The notes beneath the pieces were generated by a model. That model saw only the letters and a list, made by a program, of their open reading frames with translations, searched no databases and was not told where the DNA came from. A stretch of 7,626 nucleotides of DNA, from the NCBI GenBank assembly GCA_031255815.1, contig JAIRRU010000137.1:1-7626 (forward strand), in the 5' to 3' direction. The DNA is from Treponema sp. (GTDB taxonomy: Bacteria; Spirochaetota; Spirochaetia; Treponematales; Breznakiellaceae). Positions 6,512 to 7,626 of this stretch are shown here, piece by piece. A program made the translations under genes and the position numbers. The stretch's first letter is position 1. Each line of letters opens with the position of its first letter.

Positions 6512-7626
6512 ATGCGGGATGACTTTTCGACTATTATTTGTGTCGCGGATGTTAATATAACGGAACTGCTGGACAGTACCTTGAGCGATCTCGCCCTGCC
6601 GGAGGTTTTTGTTCTCCGGGCCAAGCAGATGACCCTGGCGGATAAGCGGGGGTTCCTGGGGCTGCGGCCCGCCACAAAGCTTGAGGAAAGCAGGGCCCTG
6701 TTCTACCGTTTCTGCGTTCCGGCAAAATTCGAACAGGGCGTAATGCGCCGTATCGCCGAGGCAACCGATCTGAAGATGGGCGGGCGGGGCTGCGTTTTCG
6801 CCCTGCGCGGCTTTATCCGGAGGGGAAAGCAGCTTGTCTTTGACGAAGAAAAACTCTCCTCCCTCTGCGGGGCCGGCAAAAAACTGCCGCAGGAAGATTA
6901 CGCCCTCCTCTGCTGCACCGTATCCCGGGGCCTGGGAAATTCCCTTTCCGCGGCGGTGCTTGAACTCGGCGTCTGTGTTCCGGTTGTTTTTTTCGGTACG
7001 GGAGTGGGGCTTCGGGACAAGCTGGGACTGCTGCGGATAACTATTCCGGTGGAAAAAGAGATCATCTGGTTCCTCGTTCCCCGTTCCGACGCCGAACTGG
7101 TGGAAAAAACCCTTATCCCCCGGGCCCGGCTCGACGTTCCCGGAAACGGCTTTCTGTACAAGATCTTCGTCCACGCCCCGGTGGTGAACCTCCGGGTAAG
7201 GCAGGGCAAAAGGGTGCATGCGGCGACCATGGAGCAGGTAATCGCCGCGCTTGACGAAGTCCAGGGATCGAGCAACTGGCGGAGACTGGGGACAAGGATC
7301 AGCGGATCCCCGGAAGGCAAAAACAGAACGGGCAGTATGAAAGGGCTTTTCTTCATTGGCGAGGAAGAGGAAGTGGAAATTTTCAGGAAAACGGCCATGG
7401 AAAACGGGGCGCGGGGCGCGACGCTTAACCATCTTGAGATGCGATCCTACAGCGCCGTTTCCCAGGGACAGACCATGGAGTCCCATTCCCGGGAATTTTG
7501 CGACATCATCATCCCCGCCGACGCGGAGGAAAACATCCTGAAGCGCATCAGGGAAACGCGGCTCCTGGACAGCGGCCGATCCTGTATACTCAAGGTGCTC
7601 TCCGCCGAAACGCCCGTCTCCTTCAC
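6512..7626 (+). CDS. Multi-domain PII-like protein, partial (3' end beyond window)
   Basis: An open frame with ATG at 6512 runs without a stop to the window edge, giving 371 complete codons plus two bases. AAAGGG (6497-6502) lies nine bases upstream, and the gene starts five bases after the DUF1538 stop, so the two form an operon. No signal peptide or membrane helix is seen; it should be cytosolic. The chain reads as at least three PII-like units. The first is about 5-105, ending with GGRGCVFALRGF (90-101), comparable to GAGIAFSIPLSG in the leftward PII-like protein. The second is about 128-228: a strand YALLCCTVSRGLGNSLSAAVLE, then VVFFGTGVGLRDK, ending GFLYKIFVHAPVV. The third is about 277-371 and cut: KGLFFIGEEEEVEIFRKTA, GARGATLNHLEMRS, DIIIPADAEENILKRI. 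A basic linker (229-276) separates units two and three. Similarity is in pattern rather than strict residues, so the PII assignment is inferred. It probably senses a small molecule and acts on the neighbouring transporter. Confidence 0.75.
   Translation, partial: MRDDFSTIICVADVNITELLDSTLSDLALPEVFVLRAKQMTLADKRGFLGLRPATKLEESRALFYRFCVPAKFEQGVMRRIAEATDLKMGGRGCVFALRGFIRRGKQLVFDEEKLSSLCGAGKKLPQEDYALLCCTVSRGLGNSLSAAVLELGVCVPVVFFGTGVGLRDKLGLLRITIPVEKEIIWFLVPRSDAELVEKTLIPRARLDVPGNGFLYKIFVHAPVVNLRVRQGKRVHAATMEQVIAALDEVQGSSNWRRLGTRISGSPEGKNRTGSMKGLFFIGEEEEVEIFRKTAMENGARGATLNHLEMRSYSAVSQGQTMESHSREFCDIIIPADAEENILKRIRETRLLDSGRSCILKVLSAETPVSF

Noticed and set aside
6251..7486. 411-codon open frame on the minus strand over the end of the DUF1538 gene and the multi-PII gene
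   Set aside because: Low-complexity His/Gly/Pro/Arg-rich translation without any family pattern. The opposite plus frame gives a sensible domain chain, a ribosome binding site and operon spacing, so this is its antisense shadow.
1..7626. CRISPR arrays, tRNA or rRNA genes, insertion sequences, integrase or phage genes
   Set aside because: No regularly spaced repeats, no tRNA-like cloverleaf and no transposase or recombinase motifs were seen on either strand.

Overview
The window carries five protein genes from a moderately GC-rich bacterium. The lineage cannot be fixed from the sequence alone. The SAM synthetase, the LysM lipoprotein and the pairing of a DUF1538 membrane protein with a PII-like protein would fit a spirochaete of the Treponema/Spirochaeta type, but this is a tentative impression and not a phylogenetic result.

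Layout. Minus strand, left part: an intrinsic terminator (2-51), metK (59-1228, SAM synthetase) and a small proline-rich LysM lipoprotein (1321-1869) with a plausible promoter at 1901-1929. Still on the minus strand, a two-gene unit is transcribed leftward: a tandem-repeat DUF1538 membrane protein (2740-4275) whose 3' end overlaps, by 8 bases, the start of a two-domain PII-like protein (1977-2747). A 236-base divergent intergenic region (4276-4511) follows. It holds a TATAAT box for the leftward unit, a very GC-rich block with nested inverted repeats, and a 31-base near-perfect dyad that covers the start codon of the rightward unit. On the plus strand lies a second, larger and divergent DUF1538 protein (4512-6506). 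Five bases after it starts a long cytoplasmic protein (6512 to beyond the window end) that reads as a chain of at least three PII-like domains.

The point of interest is the mirror arrangement: two transporter-sensor modules, PII-like <- DUF1538 | DUF1538 -> multi-PII-like, back to back around one structured control region. DUF1538 proteins have been described as cation/proton antiporters (UmpAB of Halomonas, recalled from the literature), and PII proteins classically bind and gate membrane transporters. The most economical reading is therefore a pair of cation or small-solute transporters, each gated by its own fused PII-like sensor. The right-hand module looks like a diverged paralogue: its hallmark FDSGG motifs are altered to WDTGG and WDVAG, it has two large hydrophilic insertions, and its sensor is much longer. 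Substrate, ligand and direct gating are inferred, not shown. metK and the LysM gene appear to be unrelated housekeeping and envelope neighbours.
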